DNA of 38,646 nt, from assembly GCA_002803225.1 (NCBI GenBank), contig NXFV01001164.1:1-38646 (forward strand), given 5' to 3'. The position numbers and the translations under genes were made by a program. This stretch comes from Gamarada debralockiae (taxonomy: Eukaryota > Ascomycota > Leotiomycetes > Helotiales > Hyphodiscaceae). Below the pieces are notes generated by a model. The model was not told the DNA's origin, did not search any database, and saw only the letters and a program-made list of their open reading frames with translations. This document shows positions 1-9,968 of this stretch, in pieces; position 1 is the first letter of the stretch; the number at the start of each line of letters is the position of its first letter.

Positions 1-315
1 TATCCATCGTTTTCTTAGCTCGTTATAGTCCCCTTTGATCATGAGAAGCTTACTAGCAAATTGCTTGATTTGGCCATGGGTTAAAGGCATACCTAGAGCT
101 TCTTGGGCCAAAACCCAAGTAGATAAGTGGTCTTCTTGTACTTTTGATAGTCTTTGTTGACTTTTAGATGTAATAGTATAGCTCTCACCCCCTTTGAACC
201 GATATCGTAGGGTAGTAAGAGGGACCCCCGAGTCAGAAGAAGCCTTTCTCATTGACTTCCTATTCTTTATATTATGAAGAGCTGAAAGTATATTCTGTTC
301 GGTATATTGTTTCAT
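1..315 (-). CDS. Fot1/pogo-family transposase, N-terminal 105 residues (partial)
   Basis: An uninterrupted frame runs from ATG (315-313) to the window edge, 105 codons with no stop. It begins MKQYTEQNILSALHNIKNRK and carries a psq-type helix-turn-helix (residues about 1-50, with SMRKASSDSGVPLTTLRYR). A CENP-B/Tc5-type DNA-binding region follows (about 55-105, with QEDHLSTWVLAQEALGMPLT). In this family these two helix-turn-helix units bind the terminal repeats, and the DDE nuclease domain that would follow is outside the window. The open frame suggests a young or recently active copy, in contrast to the stop-riddled elements at the right edge. Whether the rest is intact cannot be judged here. 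Confidence 0.85.
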   Translation of the reverse strand, partial: MKQYTEQNILSALHNIKNRKSMRKASSDSGVPLTTLRYRFKGGESYTITSKSQQRLSKVQEDHLSTWVLAQEALGMPLTHGQIKQFASKLLMIKGDYNELRKRWI

Positions 316-465
316 GATTGCTTGAAGATCAAGGATTTGAAGTATGAAGTAATTTGAATTAGAATTGATTTAATTATTAATTATATTGTTAAAGTAGCGG
401 TCTACAAATTCGCCTAATTTGGGTGTTCCAGATGGGGGGGTGTTCCAGATGGGGGTGCACGGACT
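1..465 (-). mobile_element. Fot1/pogo-type DNA transposon, 5' end, truncated by window edge
   Basis: The outer end lies at 465 and is followed by TA (466-467), the target dinucleotide of Tc1/mariner/pogo elements. Read inward on the minus strand, the terminus starts AGTCCGTGCACCCCCATC. It contains a tandem 17-bp direct repeat (422-438 and 439-455, GGTGTTCCAGATGGGGG), as expected for a pogo-type terminal repeat that carries transposase binding sites. About 105 bp of AT-rich leader separates the terminal repeat from the transposase start at 315. The other end lies outside the window, so the matching terminal repeat cannot be seen. The boundary call is inference from the TA and the transposase orientation. 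Confidence 0.72.
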
Positions 466-760
466 TAGTCATTCGAAGTCATCCACCTCCAGTCACATGA
501 TGGATGAAATCCACTAGGTTGCAGCTTTCCTTGTTGGCATGGAAAGAGAAATGTATCTTGTTGGAAGAGATACGTTGCGTAATGTTCTTTTATGAACTTC
601 ATGTGCACCGCAATTCGACTATGGTGTATAGACAGACCCCAATTAACTTCCCAACCCGTCCATTCACTACACCTAGTAAACCAAAATCCTAGATTCGGAC
701 ATGAATGCTAATCATTCATAGAAAATGAACGATTCAAATCCAGGAGTTCCAGTTCCGACC

Positions 761-1751
761 TTACAGCCCCTCGATGCCCCGCATATGCCTAACCTCAAAC
801 CCCTCCACGCATCCCATAATCTCCTTATACTTTGCAAACTCCTCCGTCTCCGCATAAGCCGTATGATGCGCTACACTCTCAAAGCCCGAAAACAGCGCCC
901 ACTCTTCCTTGTCCTCGCTCTCCTTCTCGATCCGCCACCCTAGAAAGCCTCCGAGTCAGCAATCGTTCAATAGAGATGAAAGATTAGAGCCAAGCCGTTT
1001 TTTCATCGCTTCCAAACTCCAAAGATACCTTCTGCAGGACACAATTCAGGAGTAAAACTTGTGCATCCGGAAAAAGATTGCTATTGGAAACACATACCGC
1101 CAACAACTTTATACGGCCCCGTAAACTCCTCAAGCACATATCTCACCTCCGCGAACTTGGACTCGAAAGCGGATTTTTTATCTTTAGAGACGAAGTGGCG
1201 GCCTAAGGCGATGGTTGGGGCCGTGAAGACTGACTTTTCGCCTTCGTCAGGAGTTGTGAAGATGTTAGAATCGAGATGCCACATGCTCCTGCGGCGACAT
1301 CAGGGTTAGGAATCGTTCAATAGAGGAAAAGAATTGGAGGCAAGTGGGTGTCATGAGAGTTGAACTCCAAGATGCGTAATCGGTGAGCTTGACTCAACGA
1401 TTCAGAGAGAACTGGGGTGGATTACTTCGAAATTACTTACATCTTCTTCTCCCCTTCTCCGGACATGAAAATGTCGTCTTTGAATAGCTGTAGAAGTTCT
1501 TGGTTCTCGGGCGAAGGAAGGAAGGTTTCGTGCGCAGCGACAGAATCCCATGACCCTAGAATGTAGATTATGGAAGGATCCTCGAGTTGTTGGAAATAGT
1601 TGAACGAATGGCCGGACGTAGCTTCGAGCACAGATTTTGCGGCGAGTAGTTTTTGGATGACAGCATTAGGCAGGGTAGGGGAGTCTTTAGTGAGAGGGTG
1701 GGTTAGAGGCAGAATGGCGAGTTCTGTCACTGTCATCTTGAAGGTAGGCAA
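761..1751 (-). CDS. Two-domain ABM (dimeric alpha-beta barrel) protein
   Basis: Three exons on the minus strand: 1751-1441, 1288-1098 and 939-761, giving 226 residues. Introns are GTAAGT..CAG (1440-1289) and GTATGT..TAG (1097-940), and all phases join cleanly. The protein has two similar halves. Residues about 6-100 contain VTELAILPLTHPLT and YILGSWDSVAAHETF. Residues about 115-222 contain APTIALGRHFVSKDK, WALFSGFESVAHHTAY and VRHMRGIEGL. Each half has the strand-helix-helix pattern of the antibiotic-biosynthesis-monooxygenase (ABM/EthD-like) ferredoxin fold, where a phrase of the type W.S...H..F/Y precedes the second helix. Function is unknown: family members include small oxygenases and heme or metabolite binders. 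Two in-frame ATGs (codons 1 and 6) could serve as start. Both introns are about three times longer than the fungal norm and are related to each other. Confidence 0.8.
940..1440 (-). repeat. Pair of homologous introns (introner-like) in the ABM gene
   Basis: Intron 1 (1440-1289, 152 nt) and intron 2 (1097-940, 158 nt) share a 3' portion of roughly 75 nt. Both contain ATCTT(T)GGAGTT, then an interrupted stretch with CTTG(C/G)CTC(C/T)AAT, then the exact 15-mer CTCTATTGAACGATT followed by (C/G)CT(A/G)AC just before the acceptor. The 5' portions differ. They sit in different phases (2 and 1) in one gene, so this is not an exon-shuffling duplication of flanking coding sequence. Other introns in the window are mostly 46-85 nt and show no such match by eye. 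Confidence 0.7.
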
Positions 1752-2240
1752 TTGAGATTTGTGGATTTCAATTGAGTGTTCGAAGTAAAAACTAAAGAGA
1801 AATAGACCCGGGAAATGTAATAAGAGAGAATTAGGAACACTTAAACCAGATTAATATAAAATAGAAGCAGGCCTTCGCGTGCGACTGGCAAGGCTGAAGC
1901 GCTTACGTACAGTCGGCCATTGCCGGAGCCCAGTGCAAGTCGTTCCTGCTTCGTCGTGCAGTTAGTAAAATTCGCTGCCAGATGATTCCAGGATATTCAA
2001 ATCGTATATACAGTCACGTAGCGTTCATCTCGCGGGTACATTCCCGATCCAGAGAGTGACAGATCCAATCGTTGGGGGGTTTTTTGGGTGGCTCTTATAT
2101 CAGCTTTGCTATCTCATTACAGCTCCGCAGTTCCAGATATTCTCTCATGAATGCCATGCCAGACGCCTTTTGTGGAATTTCACTCGATACAACCCTTCTC
2201 CCTTTCAACAGCCCGATCTCGCGAGTTTATTGGAGGATGT
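1752..2240. other. Intergenic: ABM upstream region and eL38 3' side
   Basis: This stretch holds the ABM upstream region and the 3' flank of the eL38 gene. The open frames here do not resemble any family I know, and several overlap the last exon of eL38 on the other strand. No RNA gene or transposon end was seen. Confidence 0.4.
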
Positions 2241-2839
2241 CTATTGTGCTGTTCGCTTGCCCTTGGCGTTCTTCTTGGGGGTGTCGGCGATAGTGAGGTC
2301 TACGAAGCAAGGTCATTAGCATTGGTCTTCCAAATTGGCTTCGTCGATGATTTGGTGTGAAGTCCTAAGCGTCGAAAACACTGCTGGAGCGGAGTGTGCT
2401 GAGAAATTGCGATTGGCGATAGAGTGGTTTTGAGTAGAACGTACTGGGTGGGAGTGATTGCTTCAACTTCTCGACCTTCTCGGAATCCTTCAAGACGAGG
2501 GTGTAAAGATGTCTTTGGCATCGGACCTTGAACTTGACAATAGAGGTCTTCTTGTTGCGCTTTATGCGTGCAGCTGTTGCTCCATCAGTTCCTCTTCTCC
2601 CAATTCCGCAAACTCCTATCTCCCTCTCTCCCCGTCACTATTCCCTCTTCGCATAAACCCACTGAATCGCAATTGCTGGTGAAAACGTACATGAAGCATC
2701 CTTGCGTCTGCAAATCTCGATGAACTGTGAAATCCGTCAGTCTCCCATCCCCAATTTTTCAAAGCTTTGGAATATTTGCAAATTAGCGCATGGAGCAGAA
2801 ACCACTCACGTTTTTGATATCGGAAACTTCTTGCGGCAT
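2241..2839 (-). CDS. RPL38: 60S ribosomal protein L38 (eL38)
   Basis: Four exons on the minus strand: 2839-2810 ([10 protein letters not shown]), 2724-2691 ([11 protein letters not shown]), 2573-2445 ([20 protein letters not shown] and on to KLKQSLPP) and 2299-2241 ([19 protein letters not shown]). All four introns-to-exon joins follow GT..AG with matching phases, giving 83 residues, close to the usual 70-85. eL38 is a small basic protein of the large ribosomal subunit and sits near the tunnel-exit side of 25S rRNA. The many introns with a 10-codon first exon are typical of ribosomal protein genes in filamentous ascomycetes. The gene is divergent from the plus-strand gene at 3218 with a 378-bp shared spacer. 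Identification rests on the near-invariant [10 protein letters not shown] and [13 protein letters not shown] phrases. Confidence 0.96.
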
Positions 2840-3217
2840 TTTGGCGGTTTGTAGACTTTGTCTGCGTGGATTGAAAGTAATTTTTGCTTGGAATTGTCGA
2901 CGACAGGCAAAGTCGAAATTTGTGTGGGAATGTTAGTCAGCTGGAATTGAAAAGGGCTCGCTTGTGATAAGATAACAATCACGTGGGAGGCTTAGTGGCT
3001 GTGGCTGGTGACGCGGCGAGTTAAGGAGAACCGTGTTCATTTCGACCTTGGGAGAACATAAAAGTTACCTTTGCGCTGTGTTCTTTGAATTGGTTCTTCT
3101 ATATCACATTACTATATTTTGGGTCGTAAGAACTACTTCACAAACATAGCATCCCAATCCCTGACCCTCCCCAGAGCTGTTCTCGATTTACGCCACCCCC
3201 TCTTTCCTCCATCCGAG
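2840..3217. promoter_or_regulatory. Shared divergent promoter region, RPL38 / SAP-like gene
   Basis: This 378-bp spacer lies between two divergent start codons and must carry both promoters and 5' leaders. A CACGTG E-box-like core with flanks (AATCACGTGGGA) lies near 2980-2990. No clear TATA box was assigned. The call rests on position only. Confidence 0.45.
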
Positions 3218-3903
3218 ATGCCTACCCCTTTAGACAAAGCCTTGAATTCTAAGGTATTTCCCCTTTACAAGACCGCTTCTCCGCCCGTTGCTAACAATAA
3301 TCTAAGAACACATTTCTCGGTATACTTTCACCCTGAAATCCTTTTCATCTCAGGGCCCTCACTGACTTCGAAAGCATTCACTGGAATCGTCACTGCCGTG
3401 GCAGCATGGTCGATATGGGGAGGAGATATGTTTCCAAGGGAGAATGATCCATCTGGGGGTATGCCTTGGATCTTTCTCTATTGGGATATTGCTGATATTG
3501 CTTCTCTAGATCCTGAAACCTGGACGAGAGAGGAATTGAGGAGATGGTTAGCGGCGGTAAGAGTTGGCTCTTTGAATCAGTTCATTTGCAATCCCTCCGG
3601 TCTTTTTTACCTTTTCTCTTTCTTCATGAGTTCATGAGAGTTTAGTGCGACCTCATCCTGTTTGAGGTGTTCTCAACTTCAAAAGATTCCGTCTGAGACC
3701 AATCACGTGATGACCATCGGATCTCCTCCCTTTGGCCATTGGAAGAGCATCCTAAACCGTTTCGTGTCCTCTTCGCTAGAAATGGTTGGCAAATTAAGCT
3801 AATAAACTCTCTACTACAGAGGAACCTTCACCCCAACTCGAAGGACACCAAAGAGGAACTTCTCGAAAGAGTCAAAGCCAACATGCGGACTCCAAGAACA
3901 TGA
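3218..3903 (+). CDS. Small protein with C-terminal SAP/HeH-like motif
   Basis: Three exons: 3218-3458, 3510-3556 and 3820-3903, encoding 123 residues. Intron 1 (51 nt, GTATGC..CTAG, branch TTGCTGAT) is in frame, so an unspliced reading also stays open, but removing it restores the compact phrase DPSGDPETWTREELRRWLAA. Intron 2 (263 nt, GTAAGA..CAG, branch GCTAATAA) leads into RNLHPNSKDTKEELLERVKA. The joined C-terminus, WTREELRRWLAARNLHP then TKEELLERVKANM, has the two-helix L..WL..R.L.P....T.EELL.RV pattern of SAP/HeH/Ish1-like modules that bind nucleic acid or peptides. Residues about 58-76 (AFTGIVTAVAAWSIWGG) are hydrophobic and could be a membrane helix. I do not recognise the full-length family. 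The start ATG is preceded by an open frame without another ATG. Confidence 0.75.
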
Positions 3904-4597
3904 GAGGGAATTGTTGTCTCAAAAGTTCCGCCTACTTTCGTTGGAACCGTTATGATACCATTGTAGTTCGGTCTTTGGAATTTGGAGTTTCTGGGTTTAT
4001 GTGTTGGAATGCAGAAGCCAAGGACGCTCAGCCTTGTTTCAATCGCTGACTTGGACGACTGAGCGTTGGACTCGGGAATGGGATTTAGAGCCATTTTGAG
4101 TTCAATCACTGGTTTCGGAAATAGCTTTGCGGAACACAGCCAGCAATTCAGTCTACAATACCACTACTTGACTTTTCTGCTCTCGTTACGCCTTTAAGTC
4201 TCGAGTAGCATATCACGAAGGATCATTAAATTATTCTCAGTCACAGAGCGAGCTGCAATTCATTATTGAACGTCATCGCATTCCATTCTATTACCCAGTC
4301 TATGTGTGCATTTGCTAATTCACCGCCTTGTGATATCCTCGGCCTCTCCCTCATCCCCTTCATTCATAGAAGTCTATAGAATTTCATCGCAGACAAAAGT
4401 CAAAGTCGCTCTGTAAAGGAAATCAACGCAAAGCTCAACGCAGATGGTAAATCCATGCAACCATAAGGAATTATCATAAGTGTGAAAGTTATGGTTATAT
4501 TGAGAGGGACGGAGTGAGTTTGGCTGTGACCAATTTCCAACGATTTGAGGGAAAACGAAAGCCGGGAAGTATCGGGGGATGAGTGGTCAAGAAGGGG
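3904..4597. other. Intergenic between convergent genes
   Basis: This is the spacer between the convergent SAP-like gene and the long minus-strand gene. A 93-codon minus frame (3828-4109) overlaps the last coding exon of the SAP-like gene and has no recognisable features. No RNA gene, repeat or transposon end was seen. Confidence 0.4.
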
Positions 4598-7500
4598 TTA
4601 GAGAGACTCGCCACAGTACAGAGCAGAGATAGTTGCCTAGAGAAGAGTCGCTATTAGTATTGGGTAGAGATTCGGAAAGGAGAAGCGTACTTGTAGCTCT
4701 GCGTTCTCGCGCTCCAGTCCCTCGGCTTCCTTGTTCAATTTGTTGACCTGTTAAAATATTAGTTCAGAGATTGAACCATTCAGATAGGAAAGATCTTACC
4801 TTCTCTCGCTCTTTCTGCACCTCCAAAGCAGCCTCATATCTCGCCTGTAGCTCCTCTCTCTGCTTTTCAGCAGCAGCCATTCTCGATCGCGCTACTTCAT
4901 TTTGTCTTTGAATCTCTTCATACCGCTCCTGGGCTTCCTTTCCTTGATGATCGGCAACTACGAATCTGGCTCTTTTGGCTTGAATCGGTCGCTCTTCCTC
5001 CTGGCGACACTCCTCAAGTTCCACCATCAGATGCTTATTCTCTGCTTCGAGTTTTCGAGCTTCCTTACGACGCCTCTCAAGTTCCTGATGCAGTTGACGG
5101 TTCTCTACATTGCGTGTAGTCAGCTCTGGGCGGAGTCGCTTAAGCTGCTCATGCTGTCGCTCAAGTACTTGACGCTCAACAAGATCTCCGCCGCTGATGC
5201 TGTCCGCTTTCCGCTTCTGAGCAGAAGGTGGTGGGCTCATCAACTTCATGATCAAGCTAGGTACCGAGTAACCTGCAACAATACCCTCCTGATCTCGAAC
5301 TGGAATCGAGAACTGAACATCCTGGTCCTTGAGCAGAAACTCATTCAAAGGAGTGCGATTCTGCCAATAAAGTCTCGCCGGAGTCGCCGCCGGAGTCAGT
5401 GGGCTTGCTTCGTGAACGTCCGTCAGTCGCTGAGAAGATCCGAGGATGGGGCTTTCCTCTGTGTGGTTGAAGCTCTGATGAGGGGTATCGAATTCATGAC
5501 TTTGTTTGGATGTGGCTTGGGAGGTTGAAAGGTCATTGCTGGAGGAGGTAGCATTTTCTTGCTGGCTGCTCTTGCGACTGGTCTTACGCTCTGGGGGCGC
5601 TGCGACTTCAGTGGGGGTTTCGGTAGGAGCCCCCGATGGAACTGGAGATGATTGTTTTGTTCTGCCGGGCGTTTGGGGTTCTTCCTGATGGATGGTGTCT
5701 ACCTGCATCTCGGATGGAGCTGGAGACGATGGTCTGGTACTTGGGAGCGATCGGGAATCTTTTTGGTGGATTTGGGGTGGGACTTCGGTCTGGATCTCGG
5801 ATGGCGCAGGGGACGATGGTCTTGAAGTTCTTAGCATATGGGTGTCTTCTGGTTCGGGCTGAGTTGGGATTCCAATTTGGGCCTCAATTGGTTCTGGAGT
5901 TGACAGTCTCGTACGTCTGCGCGACTCGGTATTCAACATTCCAGAAATAGTAGGGAATTCGAAATTGAAGTTACTAGTCGGATATCCAGGCACCATTACC
6001 ACCTCTGGCGCTCGGGGCGAGTTTATTTGTAAGGGTGAGGCAGAGGTAGACACCGAGTCCCAATCGAAGGTTCCGCCGGGAGTATAGGGATTGACATGTG
6101 TAGTGCGACTGACTGGCCGGGTTACGGGCTCCCTAAGACTCCGTACGAGTGGAATAGAGGTGCGTCTTTCTGGAGTCGTTGGGGCTGAGAATCTCTGGAC
6201 GCTGCGGCCTGGAGTAGTAGACAAGCCAGGCACGGTGTAGGTCAAGACATCGCGGTTAGCTGGGGTTGAAGGTCTGCATTCTGAAGCCATAGAGGGTAAA
6301 TAAGGGCGTCTGTCACCTGGTTCATGCATTGACAACGGTTGAGCATTTGAGGTTGGAGTACCACAGAGACCAGTCATGCTGTAGATCTCAACATCACGGT
6401 TGGGCGGGGTGGAAGGTCGTGATGCGGATGCCATAGCCAGTAGAAATGGACGTTTCTGTTGAAAATCGGTTGACAACATCTCAGCGGTGGCCGTTCGTAG
6501 AGTATCGGTGAGGCCAGGCATGTTGTAAGTGGTAACATCACGGAGGCGAGGGGTTGAAGGTGAGGATGAGGCCAGGGTAGGTAGCAATGGCCGTCTCGCA
6601 TCTCGATAAGCTGGCAATGCTGGATGGTTGGATGATGGAGTCGACAAGCCAGGCATGCTGTAAGTCAGAACCTCCCGGTTGGGCGCTGAAGGTGTTGCCA
6701 TCAAGCCGAGAGCCGGTGGAGATGACCGACGTCTGACGTGTGTTGGCAATCTTTGAGAATGTGAGATTGGGGTACTGGGAACGCTGTGCATGATGTGGGC
6801 GAGGATTTCGGACATGCCCGTCTGAGTTGGGGTGCCAGGCGTAGCTTCCATATTATCTTCGTCGTTCTCTGGCTCCTCCGTAGCAGCTCGCTGTAGGTAA
6901 GCTTGATGAGCTGGAGCAGACTCCACACCCGGGAGAACCAATTCTGCCTTCTTGCGAGTGATAAACTGTTCGTGAGTCTCGGGCTCTTTGTCTGCAGGCT
7001 TCGATTTAGACTTCGATTCCTTTTCACCAGCCGCTGTGGCTTTGGCGGCAGCAGCCTTGCCTTTCTCCGCATTCTTTGCCAGATTGTCCAAGATTGTTGA
7101 TATCGTTGGTTGCTCCGCTTGCTCTGTGGCAACGACCTTCTTAGACTTCGATTTGGTTGCAGCTTTCTTTGGTTTCACCACAGGCTGAGCAGGCGGTACA
7201 TCATCCTCTATGTCCTCCACGAAGAGTGCATCTAACGAATCATCTGCTCGAGCAACACCAGTTGAAACCTCTATAGTATCTTCTTGAAATTTACCAGCAA
7301 TTGTAGGGAATGTGTTCGTTGCGGGAGGGTTGGGTGAGTGGTGAAGGGGAACATCACCGAAACCAAGATTTCGCAAGTCGGCCGTAGATCGAAGGAGGAA
7401 TGTGAAGGAAGCCCAGAGTTTGAAGTCTCCAGTGTACGCGCGGAGAACACGCTCCTTAGGCTTTCGGTATTTCTTATTCCCATCGAAGAAACTATATTTT

Positions 7501-8294
7501 AATCAGCTACTATTTTTGGCGCAATGTGGAATTGGAGACTTGCCCAATCTCGAATGACGGAGCAATAACGTCGGAATCGATGTGTCGGTTCAGATCCTGC
7601 CAGGTTGGATATTTGACGAAGTCGGGTTCTCTCTGACAAACACTCAGGTCGGGTAAGGCTGGGGTGAAGTCCGTATCTTCTGCTGTTGCATCTGCACCGC
7701 TAGCATCTCCGCTACCATTGCCACTACCACTGCCGTGCTGTGTAACTCCGTTCTCAGAGGCTTCCGCAGGTGGATTTCCAGGGGTTGCGTCGTCGATGTT
7801 CTCTTTGCGGAATATTTGAACTTTGATGCTGCCAATATTGGATGGCGCTTGCGTGCTATTCATGGGAAGATCTACTCATGTCAGTCCATTCTGCCTTAGT
7901 GCGCAACAGGGGATTGAAGCTTACCTTTTTGGAAGTTTCGCTCTACAATCTTCATTCGAGCATAGTTGTTCGACTTTTTTGTCCCTCCAATGAGAGTACC
8001 CGAATAGACGGCCCGGTCGAAGACATAACGGAATACCTTCTGGGCCCGAGAGTTTGGCCACGAGCTTCGCAGAACGCCATCCACAACAAGATCGGCAAAT
8101 TCTCCCGACACTCCAGAGTTTATGGCGACGTTGGCGGTAATAACATCTCCCGGAGATACCAAGACGTAGCAAGTCGAGTGTTTGCCAGTCACTGTGAGAC
8201 CGTATTCTTGGATATCAACTCCGTTGGCTTCCAGGTGAACCTGACCTCTCGCAACTTGACCTTTCGGGTCAAGAAGTCCAGTGGGGATCTTCAT
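4598..8294 (-). CDS. 1161-residue protein: DUF7918-like N-terminus, tandem repeats, coiled coil
   Basis: Five exons on the minus strand: 8294-7925, 7871-7544, 7491-4800, 4747-4691 and 4636-4598. Intron 2 is a GC-AG intron (GCAAGT at 7543, acceptor ATATAG at 7492) and joins EIG to FFDGNKKYRK without a frame break. The N-terminal 290 residues (NGVDIQEYGLTV, STCYVLVSPGDVITA, DLVVDGVLRSSW) resemble the fungal DUF7918 fold, though this is a tentative match. A lysine-rich acidic linker follows, then four degenerate 43-48-residue repeats (about 500-680), a second set of SSPxPSE repeats (about 760-860), a basic KRKADS stretch and a long glutamate/arginine coiled coil (about 1003-1150). The architecture suggests a scaffold or chromatin/cytoskeleton-associated protein, but no function is established. 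Ser/Pro-rich repeats of this kind are likely phosphorylated and disordered. Confidence 0.8.
5607..5903 (-). repeat. Intragenic repeat set B, S(S/T)PxP(S/I)E units
   Basis: Four units spaced 27-29 residues apart in the large minus-strand protein, with cores STPEPIEAQIG, SSPAPSEIQTEV, SSPAPSEMQVD and SSPVPSGAPTE. They lie C-terminal to the Y-x-M-x-G-L repeats and differ in sequence and period. The proline-directed serines are candidate kinase sites. Confidence 0.7.
6147..6692 (-). repeat. Intragenic repeat set A, four 43-48-residue units
   Basis: Four coding repeats in the large minus-strand protein. Each carries PS(A/T)P..(N)R(E/D)V..Y.(M/V).GL, followed about 25 residues later by RRP(L/Y)LP.(L/M)AS or a relic of it. 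Cores are NREVLTYSMPGL, LRDVTTYNMPGL, NRDVEIYSMTGL and NRDVLTYTVPGL. The first unit begins near nucleotide 6692 and the last decays into PERRTSIPL near 6147. Confidence 0.8.
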
Positions 8295-9402
8295 TGTGAA
8301 GATGTGAATAATTGGGCGGTATTGAAGATTTGGTAGGAGGATGGAGGCGGATTCTCGAGCAATCTATATCTGGCCGAAGATGAGGGATTGTTTTGTTGAG
8401 TGAATAGAGAAAGAGACTTACCGAAGTCAATCGTTCAAGTCAAGACTTACTTCAAGGGTGACAACTTGCTCCGTCTTCTCACGAACTAGATCGGTAAGAG
8501 GGGATTTCAGTGTCTAGACTGATGACTTGCCCGTTCATCCAAAACAGGGTGACTCAGTCGCTCGAGGCAAAGTTTGCTCTCAAACGTGACAATTCGCCCA
8601 TTCAGTGGACGAACAGGAAAGGTCGACTAGGATTGTGGTTTGTAGTTGGTGAAGTAGGAAGCGCGGAGGTTGAAAACAGTCGAGCTTAATAGTTGAGGTG
8701 ATGCTAGTGAATGAGGAAGCTAAGGCGAAAGATGAGGACAAAATATTAAAAGCGTGATACGGAGTGAATACGGTTGGCTCCTCGCTTGAGGAGTATGACG
8801 AAAGTAAAAGCATGAAGACTGTCCAAGGGGAAATGAAGTCAGTTGATCTGCTTGTTGAATTGCTCAAGTGAGAGGTGAAAGTTTGCTACTTAAGTGAAAA
8901 GCACAAGGTTGCTAAAGAGCCAGATGACAAGGTTGACTCCTGCCTTTGAAACGCTCAAGTGATAGGTTGGGCTGCCGGAGGCAAATCGACAGCAAAAAGT
9001 TGTTTTTGGGAAATTTTATTGCAGACCCAGATTTTTGAATCGCTCAAGGTGCGTGAACGGTGACGACGAAGGAGGGCTTGAGAATATAAGAAGAGTTTCA
9101 AGTAAGAGTTCTCACAGCAGCTGCACTTGCACCTGTCAACACTGAAGTTGCCGAAAGTGGTTGGAATTACTCAGAATGTTAGGAGGAACTTTCCATTGGG
9201 AGTGCTTGCAATGCCCTTTCTCTGGTTATAAGCTTCTATCACTGCTCACTCTACCCGTGACCGATATTCATGAAAAGAGTAATCGACTGGCGCCTTTGCT
9301 TGTAATTTCGCCGAGTTCCTGCAGAGTATGCACCAAGACCCAGCGCAAATCCCAGCCCAAAAAGCTTTTGTCTAACACTAACGCCTCTGAACCCTCATAA
9401 TC
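8295..9402. other. Intergenic with scattered CTCAAGTG-type motifs
   Basis: No gene is supported. The stretch is the upstream region of the 1161-residue protein and the 3' flank of the NTF2-like gene. A loose motif recurs: AATCGTTCAAG (near 8424), GTCGCTCGAGG (near 8558), ATTGCTCAAGTGA (near 8857), ACGCTCAAGTGATAG (near 8949) and ATCGCTCAAGG (near 9038). These are too irregular to be a tandem repeat and may be transcription-factor sites or relics. The open frames at 8580-8867 (-) and 9161-9400 (+) have no family signal. Confidence 0.4.
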
Positions 9403-9968
9403 TCATAGCACCAGCCTAAAGTTCTGGCTTTGAATGAGCCACTTCTTCTCGCCCTTCGCCGCCTTCGGACCCTGCGCCTCCCAATTCGGCACCAACACTA
9501 CATTCTCCGTAAAACCCCTCGTCTCACTATCCGCACCATCCTTCCAATACCTAACACTGCCACTAACCATTACCAAGATGCTCATCTTCTTGCCATCCTT
9601 ATCAGGTCCCAACTGACTCTCATTCGCGCCGACATTGTAGTTCGTGTTGATGACCTGGCAGTCAAAGGAACCTATCTCGTAGTGGGCTTTTGCGACTTGG
9701 TTCTCGAAGAAAGATTGGAGTTCGGTGGGGTCGGAGATGATGTTGCCATTGAGGGAAATGTCTGCTCGGAGTGGGGAGTTGGGGGTAGGTTTTATGTAGA
9801 AAGTTGTGAGTTTTGAGCGGAGGGTGGGGTTGTTTAGGGCTGGGTAGTAGGTCTCGACAAATTGCTCCGCAGCTATAGTTAGTCAGGATGTGCATTGTTC
9901 GGGAGGAATAGGATCTTATTACCGTTCGTAGCCACTTTGACTTCAACGTCATCCGTGAGGTCTGCCAT
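9403..9968 (-). CDS. nxt1: NTF2-like mRNA export factor (Nxt1/p15 type)
   Basis: Two exons on the minus strand: 9968-9923 and 9872-9403, separated by a 50-nt GTAATA..ATAG intron with a CTAAC branch, giving 171 residues. The sequence is one NTF2-like cone fold: helix AAEQFVETYYPALNN, strand and loop KLTTFYIKPTP, FENQVAKAHYEIGSFDCQVI, a central SILVMVSGSVRYWKDG strand, and the closing strands GFTENVVLVPN and KKWLIQSQNFRLVL. In p15/Nxt1 this fold pairs with the NTF2-like domain of Mex67/TAP to carry mRNA through the nuclear pore. The length exceeds NTF2 itself (about 125 residues), and the acidic N-terminus (MADLTDDVEVKVATN) fits the export-factor branch. It is divergent from the methionyl-tRNA synthetase gene with a 259-bp spacer. 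NTF2 proper is the main alternative. Confidence 0.85.

Noticed and set aside
3828..4109. A 93-codon minus-strand frame near the SAP-like gene
   Set aside because: It overlaps the last coding exon on the other strand and resembles nothing known.
4902..5950. Plus-strand frames of 60-208 codons
   Set aside because: They are antisense shadows of the 1161-residue minus-strand gene.
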